Shown: positions 1 through 7,726 of the stretch, in pieces
Position numbering within the stretch: the stretch's first letter is position 1
Layout: the number at the start of each line of letters is the position of its first letter
Assembly: GCF_019890635.1 (NCBI RefSeq)
Contig: NZ_JAIOAB010000001.1
Location: 124,001 to 188,000, forward strand
DNA: 64,000 bases
Reading direction: 5' to 3'
Source: Streptomyces sennicomposti
GTDB taxonomy: Bacteria; Actinomycetota; Actinomycetes; Streptomycetales; Streptomycetaceae
The notes under the pieces: model-generated
The model's input: the letters and a program-made list of their open reading frames with translations, nothing else
Databases searched by the model: none
What the model was told of the DNA's origin: nothing
Program-made: the position numbers and the translations under genes

Positions 1-678
1 CTCGCCGTCGCGCAGTTCCAGGACGCGGTCGGCCAGGCCGAGGAGGGTCTGGTCGTGGGTGGCGACCAGGGCGGTGACCCGGCGGCTGTGCACGACGGCC
101 CGCAGCAGCTCCATCACGGCGCGCCCGGTCTCCGCGTCGAGCTGGCCGGTCGGCTCGTCGGCGATCAGGAGCGGGGGGTCGTTGGCCAGGGCGCGGGCTA
201 TGGCCACGCGCTGCTGCTGGCCGCCCGACAGCTCGCCGGGCCGCTGCCGGGCGTGGTCGGCGAGGCCGACCAGGGACAGCAGCAGTTCCACCCGCTCCTC
301 GCGCTCGCGCGGGTCCGCGCGCCGCATCCGCAGCGGCACCCCGACGTTCTCGGCGGCCGTGAGGATCGGGATCAGCCCGAAGGACTGGAACACGAACCCG
401 ACGCGGTCGCGGCGCAGCGCCAGCAGGCCGTCCTCGCCGAGCGCGGACAGGTCGTCCCCGTCGACCTCGACCCGGCCCTGGTCGGGTTCGTCGAGGCCGC
501 CGACGATGTTGAGCAGGGTGGTCTTGCCGGAGCCGGAGCGGCCCTTGAGGGCGACGAGTTCGCCGCGGGGCACCTCGAAGGAGACTCCGCGCAGCGCGTG
601 CACCGCGCCGGCGCCCTGCCCGTAGGACTTGTGGACGTTCTCGACGCGCACCATCGTCTCGGTGACGACCTGGCTCAT
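1..678 (-). CDS. ABC transporter ATP-binding protein (partial, C-terminus beyond window)
   Basis: ATP-hydrolysing subunit of an ABC exporter of the MacB/LolD/FtsE class. The reading frame starts at an ATG at 678 (MSQVVTETMVRVENVHKSYG) and runs off the left edge. Visible motifs in order are the Walker A box GRSGSGKTT, the Q-loop region FVFQSFGLIPIL, the signature LSGGQQQR, Walker B LLIADEP and the H-loop ALVATHD. The family is normally 225-250 residues, so only the last few residues are missing. Its permease partner would lie to the left of the window. It is transcribed in the same direction as the DUF3710/dut genes but sits about 220 bp downstream of them beyond a hairpin, so it is probably a separate unit. 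The substrate cannot be told from the sequence. Confidence 0.9.
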   Translation of the reverse strand, partial: MSQVVTETMVRVENVHKSYGQGAGAVHALRGVSFEVPRGELVALKGRSGSGKTTLLNIVGGLDEPDQGRVEVDGDDLSALGEDGLLALRRDRVGFVFQSFGLIPILTAAENVGVPLRMRRADPREREERVELLLSLVGLADHARQRPGELSGGQQQRVAIARALANDPPLLIADEPTGQLDAETGRAVMELLRAVVHSRRVTALVATHDQTLLGLADRVLELRDGE

Positions 679-861
679 GTGTCCCTCCCCGCCGTGCTCC
701 CCCGTGGACCGGACGCCGGTATCGCCACCGGCGACGGTCCCTTCAATCCTCCAACGCCCGGCACTCCGGCTTGGTTCCGGCGCACGGGAAAAGCAGCCGG
801 CGAGCGCCGCGGACAGCGGAAAGGGCCGCGCTCCCCCAGGGATGCGGCCCATGTGCCCGAC

Positions 862-881
862 GGCCGGGCTGTCGCCCGGCC
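862..881 (-). terminator. hairpin downstream of the DUF3710 gene
   Basis: A perfect 8-bp stem (GGCCGGGC / GCCCGGCC) with a tgtc tetraloop lies about 20 bp after the DUF3710 stop codon. It has no U-tract, as is common in Streptomyces. It probably ends the thioesterase-dut-DUF3710 transcript. Confidence 0.5.
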
Positions 882-898
882 TCCGCGCCGCCGAGTCG

Positions 899-1660
899 CT
901 AGCGCACCTCGGTGATCTCCGGGCCGCGCTGGAGCTGGCCCATGCCGCCGGAGAAGCGGGACTGGCCCTCCTCCTGCTGCACGCCCTCGGGCACCATCTG
1001 CGCGTCGTTCGGCAGCTTCAGGACGATCGGGTCGCGGGGCGCCATCGGGCCCTCGCCGCGGACCACGACGGTGTCCCGGAAGATCTGCTCCAGCAGTCCG
1101 GCCGCCTGCGGCTGCACCGCGCCCTGGCCGGAGATCACTCCGCGCAGGAACCAGCGGGGACCGTCCACGCCGACGAACCGCACGACCTGGAAGCCGCCCG
1201 TGCCGTCGGGCAGCTGCACCGGCACCTGCGCGCGCAGCTCCCAGCCCAGCGGTCCCTCGACCTCGTCGACGATGCCGCCCTGCTGGGTGATGCCGGTGGC
1301 GATCTCCTCGCGCACCTCGCCCCAGATGCCCTCGCGCTTGGGCGCGGCGAAGGCCTGGAGCTGTACGGCGCTGTCCCCCAGGACGACGGTCGCCGCGACG
1401 ATCGCGTCGCCCGCGACCTCCACCCGCAGCTCCATGCCGTCGACGCCGGGCACGAACAGGCCCCCGAGGTCCACCCGGCCCTCGTTCGGGTCGCGCACCT
1501 CGGAGCTGTCCCAGGGGCCGTCGGGCCGCGGTTCCGGCTCCAGGCGCACCCGCTCGCGCTCGCCCTCGTCGTCCGCCTCGGTGTCGACGCTGTCGACGAC
1601 CTGCTCGGCCTCGCCGGCCGCGTCCTCGGCGGCACCCTTCTTCTTGCGACGTCCGAACAC
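899..1660 (-). CDS. DUF3710 family protein
   Basis: Conserved actinobacterial protein of unknown function, about 253 residues. I place the start at the GTG at 1660 (VFGRRKKKGAAEDAAGEAEQ) because an AAGGA ribosome site lies 7 bp upstream; a longer open frame begins at 1708. The N-terminus is lysine-rich and then acidic (about residues 1-45). The remainder is a beta-rich globular region with the conserved stretch GPRWFLRGVISGQ. No signal peptide or membrane span is seen. It lies only 1 bp from the dut stop codon, so the two genes are very likely cotranscribed. Pairing of DUF3710 with dut is usual in actinobacteria and hints at a link to nucleotide or DNA metabolism, but no function should be assumed. 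Confidence 0.88.
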   Translation of the reverse strand: MFGRRKKKGAAEDAAGEAEQVVDSVDTEADDEGERERVRLEPEPRPDGPWDSSEVRDPNEGRVDLGGLFVPGVDGMELRVEVAGDAIVAATVVLGDSAVQLQAFAAPKREGIWGEVREEIATGITQQGGIVDEVEGPLGWELRAQVPVQLPDGTGGFQVVRFVGVDGPRWFLRGVISGQGAVQPQAAGLLEQIFRDTVVVRGEGPMAPRDPIVLKLPNDAQMVPEGVQQEEGQSRFSGGMGQLQRGPEITEVR

Positions 1661-1661
1661 G

Positions 1662-2231
1662 TCACTGTCCTTCCCGGTCGGATACGACCGAAGCGTATCT
1701 ATTCCCACCCGTCTGACCGCCGTCGGCGGCCCGACCGCTTGTGCCGCTCACGCCGTCCACCGCGGCGTGGCCACCGGTGGACCCGAAGCCCCCCTCGGCC
1801 CGCGCCGAGTCGGGAAGCTCCGCCACCTCCTGGAAGCGGACCCTCTCGACCTGCTGGACGACCAGTTGGGCAATCCGGTCGAAGCGCTCGAACCGCACGG
1901 ACTCGCGCGGGTCGAGATTCACCACGATCACCTTGATCTCCCCACGGTACCCGGCATCAACCGTCCCCGGGGCATTCACGAGGGCGACACCGCAGCGGGC
2001 GGCGAGACCGGACCGCGGATGCACGAAGGCCGCGTACCCCTCGGGGAGCGCGACAGACACCCCCGTGGGCAGGACGGCCCGCTCACCGGGCGCGAGTTCG
2101 CAGTCCTCGGTGGTGCGCAGATCGGCGCCCGCGTCGCCGGGGTGCTCGTACGCCGGAAGCGGTACGTCGGCGTCGACGCGCCGGATCAGCACGTCCAGGG
2201 GCGCGCGGCCGGCGGCGGCCGGGGCGGTCAC
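1662..2231 (-). CDS. dut: dUTP diphosphatase
   Basis: Homotrimeric dUTPase that hydrolyses dUTP to dUMP and PPi, keeping uracil out of DNA and supplying dUMP for dTMP synthesis. The trimeric dUTPase motifs are present in order: HPGDAGADLRT (motif 1), HPRSGLAARCGVALVNAPGTVDAGYRGEIKV (motifs 2-3, including the catalytic Asp), FDRIAQLVVQQV (motif 4) and the C-terminal arm EGGFGSTG (motif 5). It starts at a GTG whose last bases overlap the thioesterase stop codon (GTGA), showing translational coupling. The protein is 189 aa, longer than the usual ~150-170 because of a tail of about 40 residues after motif 5. Confidence 0.95.
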   Translation of the reverse strand: MTAPAAAGRAPLDVLIRRVDADVPLPAYEHPGDAGADLRTTEDCELAPGERAVLPTGVSVALPEGYAAFVHPRSGLAARCGVALVNAPGTVDAGYRGEIKVIVVNLDPRESVRFERFDRIAQLVVQQVERVRFQEVAELPDSARAEGGFGSTGGHAAVDGVSGTSGRAADGGQTGGNRYASVVSDREGQ

Positions 2232-2812
2232 GGGTTCACCTCGAAGGCGCGGGAGCGCCGGATCTGGTCCGGGTCGTTCATGGCGGCCTGGATCTCCTCC
2301 TGGCGGCCGTGGTTCACGAAGTGGTCGACCTTGACCTCGATGAACAGGGCCTGCGCGCGGACGGCGACCGGTCCGTCGGGGCCGCCGATGCGCCCGGTGG
2401 CCTGGGAGTAGATCTTGCGTCCGGCGACGGCGGTGACCTCGGCCTCAAGGTGGAGGGTGGTCCCGACGGGCACGGGCCGTACGAAGTCGGTCTCCAGCCG
2501 GCCGGTGACGGCGATGGTGCGCAGCAGCCAGTTCAGCGAGCCGAGGGTCTCGTCGAGGGCGGTGGCGAGGAGCCCGCCGTGGGCGAGGCCGGGCGCGCCC
2601 TGGTGGGCGGGCTGCACGGTGAACTCGGCGGTGATGGCGACGCCGTCGCCGGCCCGGGCCTGCAGATGCAGTCCGTGCGGCTGGTCACCGCCGCAGCCGA
2701 AACACTCGCCGTAGTGCGCGCCGAGGAGTTCCCCGGGCGCGGGGGCGTCGGGGTGCCGGACGGGCTTCACGGCGTCGGCGGGGGGCTGAAGAGCTGCGGA
2801 ACTGGCACTCAC
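2228..2812 (-). CDS. PaaI-type hotdog thioesterase
   Basis: Hotdog-fold acyl-CoA thioesterase of the PaaI/4HBT class, about 194 aa from the GTG at 2812 (VSASSAALQPPADAV). The stretch HQGAPGLAHGGLLATALDETLG carries the conserved His-Gly-Gly and acidic residue of this family. An N-terminal ECFGCG segment adds two cysteines. A longer upstream in-frame extension overlaps the divergent DUF3093 gene and is unlikely. The gene overlaps dut by 4 bp (GTGA) and so belongs to the dut operon. The physiological acyl-CoA is unknown. Confidence 0.85.
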   Translation of the reverse strand: MSASSAALQPPADAVKPVRHPDAPAPGELLGAHYGECFGCGGDQPHGLHLQARAGDGVAITAEFTVQPAHQGAPGLAHGGLLATALDETLGSLNWLLRTIAVTGRLETDFVRPVPVGTTLHLEAEVTAVAGRKIYSQATGRIGGPDGPVAVRAQALFIEVKVDHFVNHGRQEEIQAAMNDPDQIRRSRAFEVNP

Positions 2813-2869
2813 AGGCGCAGACCTTACCCGCGCCCGCGGTCTTCGCCGACACCGTGCCAAGCTAGCTTC

Positions 2870-3346
2870 ATGCAGCCTTCCGCCCAGCCGTACGAAGAAC
2901 GTCTCACCGCGCCCCGTTCCTGGTGGCTGATCAGCTTTCTGATCGGTGTCTCGTTCGCCCTGATCCTCTTCCCGTTCGGCACCCTGCCGATGCTCGGCGG
3001 CCTGGTCGGCGGCACCGCGGCGGCGGCGGTCGTGGCCAGCTCCTACGGCTCGCTGCGGATCCGGGTGGCGGGCGGTCATCTGATCGCGGGCGAGGCGAAG
3101 ATCCCGGTGACGGCGCTGGGGACTGCGGAGATCCTGGACCCGGAGGAGGCGCGCGCCTGGCGTACGCACAAGGCCGACACCCGGGCCTTCCTGCTGCTGC
3201 GCGCCTACATCCCGACGGCGCTGCGGGTGGAGGTCACCGACCCTGAGGACCCGACGCCGTACCTGTACCTGTCGACGCGGGAGCCGCAGCGTCTGGCGGA
3301 CGCCCTGCGCGAGGCCCGGGCGGCGGCGAAGCCGGAACCGGCGTAG
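2870..3346 (+). CDS. DUF3093 membrane protein
   Basis: Small actinobacterial membrane protein of unknown function (158 aa), starting at the ATG at 2870. An N-terminal cytosolic segment of about 18 residues is followed by two adjacent hydrophobic spans (WWLISFLIGVSFALILFPF and MLGGLVGGTAAAAVVASSY), then a soluble beta-rich domain. It is transcribed divergently from the thioesterase/dut operon with only about 57 bp between starts, so the promoters overlap or face each other. Position beside dut is conserved in Streptomyces, from memory. Confidence 0.88.
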   Translation: MQPSAQPYEERLTAPRSWWLISFLIGVSFALILFPFGTLPMLGGLVGGTAAAAVVASSYGSLRIRVAGGHLIAGEAKIPVTALGTAEILDPEEARAWRTHKADTRAFLLLRAYIPTALRVEVTDPEDPTPYLYLSTREPQRLADALREARAAAKPEPA

Positions 3347-3481
3347 GCGCCCCGGCGCCCGTCTCCTGCGTCCACCTCGGGGACGGGCCGTCGCGCGGGG
3401 GTCTCCGGGACGCGCGCGGGGCCGCTGGGACGCGCGCAGGGCCTTGGGGACAGGTGGCCGCTCAGGCGGGGTGCGCCCCTC

Positions 3482-4423
3482 TCAGGAGGGGTCGTCGTCG
3501 CCGAGCTTCAGCGGTCTCTCGGGGGCGTCCAGGGGCGGCAGCTCCGGCAGGGCGTCCCAGGGGACCTGGATCTTGCGCAGGTCCGCTCTGACGCGGGCGG
3601 CGAGCTTCTTGGTGTCGCGCCGGTTGATCACGGCGCCGACGGCCGCGCCCACCAGGAACGGCATCAGGTTGGGCAGGTCGCGCACCATGCGCTTCATGAT
3701 CTGCTGGCGCAGCCGGCGTTTGGTCTGGCCGCCGAGGGCGGCGTCGATCGTCATGGGCTTGCGCACGTCGATCCCGCGCTCCCCCGACCAGGAGGACAGG
3801 TACGTGGTGCTGCGGGCCTTGAGCGGCCCGGGCGGCCGTACTCCGTAGACCTCGTGGAGCTCGGCGATCAGCTTCAGCTCGATCGCGGCGACTCCGGTGA
3901 TCTCCGCGGCCAGTTCGGTCGGCATCGCGGGCGGTACCGGCAGCATGGCCGCCGCGCCGATTCCGGCTCCGACCGTGGACGTCGCGTTGGCGGCGCCGGC
4001 CACCAGCTTGTCGGCGAGCTGTTCGGGGCCGAGGCCCGGGAACTGCCGGCGGAGCGTGGCGAGGTCGCGCACGGGTACGCGTGGGGCGATGTCGATGACG
4101 CGGTCGGCGAGGTGGGACAGCCCGGCCCTGGCGAGGCTGCCGCTCTTGCGGACGCCGGTGCGGGCGGCTTCGCCGGCCCTGCCGCCGAGCGTCGCGACGC
4201 GGCGCCGGGCGAGGGGCGCGGGTCCTTCCGCCGAGGCGGAGTCACCACGCCCGGACACCCGTTCGAGCGAGGCCGATCCCGCTGATGCCGTGGCATCTGT
4301 CCGGTCGGACGGACGGGAGGGGCCTCGCTCGTGGTCACGCGCGCCGTAGGAGCCGTCGGACGGCTCCGAGTCCGCTTTCCCGCGAGGGAAGCGGCGCTTC
4401 CAAGGAGGGGTCGAGCCGGTCAC
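3482..4423 (-). CDS. conserved hypothetical protein, possibly membrane-associated
   Basis: I do not recognise a named family with certainty. The 313-aa protein has a disordered, charged N-terminus (about residues 1-75, rich in Ser, Arg and Pro). A helical region follows containing hydrophobic stretches (AGIGAAAMLPVPPAMPTELA and NLMPFLVGAAVGAVI) and a basic segment GGQTKRRLRQQIMKRMVRDL. The short hydrophobic runs and pattern recall EcsC-like peripheral membrane proteins, but that is a guess. The GTG start at 4423 is preceded by a GGCAGGG site. The gene lies 13 bp after the DUF4193 gene and is probably cotranscribed with it. Confidence 0.7.
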   Translation of the reverse strand: MTGSTPPWKRRFPRGKADSEPSDGSYGARDHERGPSRPSDRTDATASAGSASLERVSGRGDSASAEGPAPLARRRVATLGGRAGEAARTGVRKSGSLARAGLSHLADRVIDIAPRVPVRDLATLRRQFPGLGPEQLADKLVAGAANATSTVGAGIGAAAMLPVPPAMPTELAAEITGVAAIELKLIAELHEVYGVRPPGPLKARSTTYLSSWSGERGIDVRKPMTIDAALGGQTKRRLRQQIMKRMVRDLPNLMPFLVGAAVGAVINRRDTKKLAARVRADLRKIQVPWDALPELPPLDAPERPLKLGDDDPS

Positions 4424-4436
4424 GGCCGACCCTGCC

Positions 4437-4733
4437 TCAGTCGCAGTCGCGGCAGATCGGCTGGCCGTTCTTCTCGCGGGCCAGCTGACTGCGGTGGTGC
4501 ACCAGGAAGCAGCTCATGCAGGTGAACTCGTCCTGCTGCTTGGGCAGTACCCGGACGGCCAGTTCCTCATTGGAGAGGTCGGCGCCGGGCAGTTCGAGAC
4601 CTTCTGCGGCCTCGAACTCGTCGACGTCGACGGCGGAGGTCGACTTGTCGTTCCGCCGGGCCTTCAGTTCTTCAAGACTGTCCGAGTCGACGTCGTCGTC
4701 GGTCTTGCGTGGGGTGTCGTAATCGGTTGCCAT
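4437..4733 (-). CDS. DUF4193 zinc-ribbon protein
   Basis: Short acidic protein of 98 aa starting at ATG 4733 (MATDYDTPRKTDDDVDSDSL), with a GGGGGAG ribosome site 7 bp upstream. The last 30 residues hold two CxxC pairs (FTCMSCFL and ICRDCD) that look like a complete four-cysteine zinc ribbon. The N-terminal half is Asp/Glu-rich and probably disordered. DUF4193 is highly conserved in actinobacteria near dut, but its function is not known. A nucleic-acid- or polymerase-binding role would be a guess from the zinc ribbon alone. Confidence 0.9.
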   Translation of the reverse strand: MATDYDTPRKTDDDVDSDSLEELKARRNDKSTSAVDVDEFEAAEGLELPGADLSNEELAVRVLPKQQDEFTCMSCFLVHHRSQLAREKNGQPICRDCD

Positions 4734-5038
4734 GTCGCTCTCCCCCTCTGGGTGTCTGCGGTGTCTCCAGCGCACGTAACGCGTGAGAGGCCGGACTTGT
4801 GCCCGACCTGAGGCGGAGATTTTGCCTCACATCAAGGTCTGTTACTCAATCGACACCCAACCGAACTCCTCAAGAGTGATCGGCTTGGATGGCGATGGGG
4901 ACCGTACACGGTTCGAATGCCGCAGTTCAAAGCGGTCTCACCGTGTACTTCCCGTGATCAGGGCCCCCGAAAACCCGGATTTTCCCGGCTTTCCGACCCC
5001 CTTCATGATCACGCAGAGTAGATGGCCGGAAAACCGTC

Positions 5039-5058
5039 CATGTGATCGATCGCACATG
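5039..5058. promoter_or_regulatory. CRP-like palindrome
   Basis: The sequence CATGTGATCGATCGCACATG is a 20-bp dyad with one mismatched pair. Its core TGTGA-N6-GCACA matches the Crp/Fnr-type operator TGTGA-N6-TCACA. Streptomyces Crp recognises closely related GTG-N8-CAC sites. It lies about 300 bp upstream of the DUF4193 start and 70 bp past the cutS stop, so it could regulate either transcript end or an unannotated promoter. Confidence 0.5.
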
Positions 5059-5103
5059 AAGAGGTCGGTGAGGATGTCCGAAAATTCAGCGCAAAGCGAA
5101 CAT

Positions 5104-5118
5104 CCTCGAATGTCGAGG
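5104..5118 (-). terminator. short hairpin after cutS
   Basis: A perfect CCTCGA / TCGAGG 6-bp stem with a 3-nt loop lies 9 bp beyond the cutS stop codon. It is a weak candidate for the end of the cutRS transcript. Confidence 0.35.
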
Positions 5119-5126
5119 CCATGATC

Positions 5127-6374
5127 TCAGATCGGCAGGGTGACCCGCATCACGAGCCCTCCCCCCTCGCGCGGCTGCGCCGCGATGTGGCCGCCGTGCG
5201 CCCGCGCCACCGAGCGGACGATGGACAGGCCGAGCCCGACGCCCTTGTCGCTGCCGGTGCGCTCGGTGCGCAGCCGCCGGAACGGCTCGAAGAGATTGTC
5301 GATCTCGTACGCCGGTACGACCGGCCCGGTGTTCGTGACGACCAGGACCGCCTGCCCGCGTTCGGTGTCCGTGGTGACCTCCACCCAGCCGCCCTCGGCG
5401 ACGTTGTAGCGCACCGCGTTCTGCACGAGGTTGAGCGCGATCCGCTCCAGCAGCACGCCGTTGCCCTGGACGACCGCGGGCCGCCGCTCGCCGCGGATCT
5501 CGACGCCCTTGGCCTCCGCCTCGCCGCGCACCTGGTCGATCGCCTGCGAGGCGACCTCGGCGAGGTCCACCGGCTTGCGCTCGACGATCTGGTTGTCGCT
5601 GCGGGCCAGCAGCAGCAGGCCCTCCACGAGCTGTTCGCTGCGCTCGTTGGTGGCCAGCAGGGTCTTGCCGAGCTGCTGCAGCTCCATCGGGGCGTTCGGG
5701 TCGGACAGGTGCACCTCCAGCAGCGTGCGGTTGATCGCGAGCGGGGTGCGCAGCTCGTGGGAGGCGTTGCCGACGAAGCGCTGCTGGGCCGTGAAGGCCC
5801 GCTGGAGGCGCTCCAGCATGTCGTCGAAGGTGTCCGCCAGCTCCTTCAGCTCGTCGTCCGGGCCGTCCAGCACGATCCGCCGGGACAGGTCGGAGCCGGC
5901 CACCGCGCGCGCGGTGCGGGTGATGCGGCCGAGCGGCGCCAGCACCCGGCCGGCCATGGCGTAGCCGAAGGCGAACGCGATGACGGCGAGGCCGAGCAGG
6001 GCCAGCAGCGAGCGGCTGAGCAGGCTGTCCAGGGCGACCTGGCGCTGGTGGTCGGTGCAGGCGCTGATCGCGGCGTTGAACTCGTCGAGCGACAGGTTGC
6101 CGTTGTTGACGCCGGGGCAGTCGTGGCTGAAGACCTTGAGGCTGTTGAAGTCGATGATCTTGAACAGCGGCTGATTGCCCGTGCGCAGGGCCTGGGCGGC
6201 GAGCAGGTAGATGATCGACAGCAGCAGGATGCCGGCGATCAGGAACATGCCGCCGTACAGCAGCGTGAGCCTTATGCGGATGGTCGGGCGCAGCCACGGG
6301 AAGGACGGCTCCGGCCGCCTGGGGTCCCAGGTGGGCTTCGGCGGCGCCTGGGGCGGCGCGGGGGAGGCTGCCAC
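5127..6374 (-). CDS. cutS: CutS-type sensor histidine kinase
   Basis: Membrane histidine kinase of the CutRS two-component system, first described in S. lividans in connection with melanin/copper phenotypes. It has 415 aa with a GTG start at 6374, 6 bp after the cutR stop. Two membrane spans (about residues 33-60 and 120-142) flank a sensor loop of about 60 aa that contains two Cys (HDCPGVNNG and SACTDHQ), able to form a disulfide. HAMP, HisKA with the H-box NASHELRTPLA, N-box LVQNAVRYN and G-box GVGLGLSIV follow. The start context and the adjacent regulator make the assignment firm. The paired loop cysteines suggest sensing of extracellular redox or disulfide status (inference). Confidence 0.93.
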   Translation of the reverse strand: MAASPAPPQAPPKPTWDPRRPEPSFPWLRPTIRIRLTLLYGGMFLIAGILLLSIIYLLAAQALRTGNQPLFKIIDFNSLKVFSHDCPGVNNGNLSLDEFNAAISACTDHQRQVALDSLLSRSLLALLGLAVIAFAFGYAMAGRVLAPLGRITRTARAVAGSDLSRRIVLDGPDDELKELADTFDDMLERLQRAFTAQQRFVGNASHELRTPLAINRTLLEVHLSDPNAPMELQQLGKTLLATNERSEQLVEGLLLLARSDNQIVERKPVDLAEVASQAIDQVRGEAEAKGVEIRGERRPAVVQGNGVLLERIALNLVQNAVRYNVAEGGWVEVTTDTERGQAVLVVTNTGPVVPAYEIDNLFEPFRRLRTERTGSDKGVGLGLSIVRSVARAHGGHIAAQPREGGGLVMRVTLPI

Positions 6375-6380
6375 GGCGGA

Positions 6381-7034
6381 TCAGATCCGGTAGCCGGAGC
6401 CGGGCACCGTCACGATCACCGGGGGTTCGCCCAGCTTGCGGCGGAGCGTCATCACGGTGACCCGGACGACGTTGGTGAACGGGTCCGTGTTCTCGTCCCA
6501 GGCCTTCTCCAGGAGCTGCTCGGCGGAGACGACGGCCCCCTCGCTGCGCATCAGCACCTCCAGGACGGCGAACTCCTTGGGGGCGAGCTGGACCTCCTTG
6601 CCGTCGCGGAAGACCTCGCGGCGGTTGGGGTCGAGCTTGATCCCGGCGCGCTCCAGGACGGGCGGCAGGGGCACGCTGGTGCGCCGGCCGAGGGCACGCA
6701 CGCGTGCCGTCAGCTCGCTGAACGCGAACGGCTTGGGCAGATAGTCGTCGGCGCCGATCTCCAGCCCCTCGACGCGGTCGCTGACGTCGCCGGAGGCGGT
6801 CAGCATCAGCACCCGGGTGGGCATGCCCAGCTCCACGATCCGGCGGCAGACGTCGTCGCCGTGCACGAGCGGGAGGTCGCGGTCGAGGACGACCACGTCG
6901 TAGTCGTTGACGCCGATGCGCTCCAGGGCGGCCGCACCGTCGTACACGACGTCGACGGCCATGGCCTCCCGGCGCAGTCCGGTGGCCACCGCATCGGCGA
7001 GCAGCTGCTCGTCCTCGACGACGAGTACGCGCAC
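6381..7034 (-). CDS. cutR: CutR-type response regulator (OmpR family)
   Basis: DNA-binding response regulator of 217 aa, the same length as CutR. The start is the GTG at 7034 (VRVLVVEDEQLLADAVATGL), preceded by GGAAGGA. The receiver domain has the acidic pocket VVEDE, phospho-acceptor Asp in VVLDRDLP, Thr in MLTASG and Lys in LPKPF. The C-terminal winged helix (PKEFAVLEVLMRSEGAVVS ... VTVMTLRRKLG) is of the OmpR/PhoB type. It is the first gene of the cutR-cutS operon. A tandem 11-bp direct repeat about 95 bp upstream looks like an OmpR-type binding site, consistent with autoregulation. Confidence 0.94.
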   Translation of the reverse strand: MRVLVVEDEQLLADAVATGLRREAMAVDVVYDGAAALERIGVNDYDVVVLDRDLPLVHGDDVCRRIVELGMPTRVLMLTASGDVSDRVEGLEIGADDYLPKPFAFSELTARVRALGRRTSVPLPPVLERAGIKLDPNRREVFRDGKEVQLAPKEFAVLEVLMRSEGAVVSAEQLLEKAWDENTDPFTNVVRVTVMTLRRKLGEPPVIVTVPGSGYRI

Positions 7035-7128
7035 GTCGCTGTCCTTCCTGTGTCCGCCCGCGTAGCGCCGCCTCGGGCGCACGCGGGCAGGGGTCTTCAT
7101 GGGTGTGTGCCACCATCCTGCACTTTTC

Positions 7129-7150
7129 GGCCGTAAGTCGGCTGTAAGCC
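7129..7150. promoter_or_regulatory. tandem 11-bp direct repeat upstream of cutR
   Basis: GGCCGTAAGTC is followed directly by GGCTGTAAGCC, giving two GTAAG half-sites 11 bp apart on the plus strand. This spacing is typical of OmpR-family regulators binding head-to-tail. It lies about 95-116 bp before the cutR start, so it is a candidate CutR autoregulatory box. Confidence 0.5.
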
Positions 7151-7459
7151 GGGAGGACGGCCGCCGAGGTCCGGGCGTGCGGCGGGTGAAGGGGGCGGGA
7201 ACGGCGAATTTTTCTCGTGCGGCCGAGGTTTTGCCGCAAGGAAGGCTGGGGAGGACGGCTTTACACCCCGCGATCACGCTCTGCATGTGCCGCACCACCA
7301 TGCGGTACATGGCAATCCGCTTCCGCAGAGCGGGCGTGGGTGTCCGGCACCGCCGCCGCCCGCAGGGCAGCGCTGGGCACCTGCGGGAGACGTGATCGCC
7401 CCTTCCCGACGGCACACCCCCGTGCCACCGACCCACGACCCAGGACGAGGGGGCGCAGC
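7151..7459. other. divergent promoter region between cutR and the 57-aa gene
   Basis: About 310 bp without a supported gene, between the cutR direct repeat and the start of the small rightward gene. It must hold the promoter for the latter. I see no confident -10/-35 pair and no other structure. Confidence 0.4.
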
Positions 7460-7633
7460 ATGGACGCATTCACCGCAGGACTTCTGCAGCGCATAAAGGC
7501 GACCGAGTCCGACCTGACGCGGGCTCGCGACGAGGGCGACGACTTCCTCGTCGAGGTGGAGCTGGCCGAGCTCGACGACCTGCGCCGCCTCGCCGCCGAA
7601 CACGGTGTGGAGGTCGGCGTGTCCGGCGTCTGA
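7460..7633 (+). CDS. small conserved hypothetical protein (57 aa)
   Basis: Starts at ATG 7460 with a GAGGGGG ribosome site and encodes MDAFTAGLLQRIKATESDLT and onward. It is acidic and predicted helical (heptad-like RIKATESDLTRARDE, then VEVELAELDDLRRLAAEH). No signal peptide, cysteines or known domain is present. A perfect 15-bp hairpin terminator directly follows, so it is a monocistronic unit. Function unknown. Confidence 0.75.
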   Translation: MDAFTAGLLQRIKATESDLTRARDEGDDFLVEVELAELDDLRRLAAEHGVEVGVSGV

Positions 7634-7660
7634 CCAGCCTGTACCCGATCGGCACCGCGG

Positions 7661-7697
7661 AGCGGGGCCCCGGCGAATCCAGCGCCGGGGCCCCGCT
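7661..7697 (+). terminator. strong hairpin terminator
   Basis: A perfect 15-bp stem (AGCGGGGCCCCGGCG and its complement) with a 7-nt loop lies 27 bp after the stop of the 57-aa gene. It sits between convergent genes and probably serves both the 57-aa gene and the inositol phosphatase transcript. Confidence 0.8.
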
Positions 7698-7726
7698 CTT
7701 CGTGTGCGCGGGTGTGCGCCCGCCGT

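Larger units (their letters stand above)
4734..5126. other. intergenic region upstream of DUF4193 and downstream of cutS
   Basis: About 390 bp without a gene and visibly richer in A+T than its flanks. It must hold the leftward DUF4193 promoter. On the minus strand TTGAGT and CAAAAT hexamers occur about 19 bp apart near 4813-4843, a weak candidate. It also carries the CRP-like palindrome and the hairpin listed separately. No tRNA or other RNA gene is seen. Confidence 0.6.

Noticed and set aside
4905..4935. TTCGAAT sequence resembling a tRNA T-loop
   Set aside because: The flanking bases do not form the 5-bp T stem and no acceptor or anticodon arm is found.
5086..7239. Very long Arg/Pro-rich open frame on the minus strand in another frame over cutRS
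   Set aside because: Its composition (Arg, Ala, Pro, His) and lack of any domain are typical of a shifted frame in high-GC coding DNA; cutR and cutS are unambiguous there.
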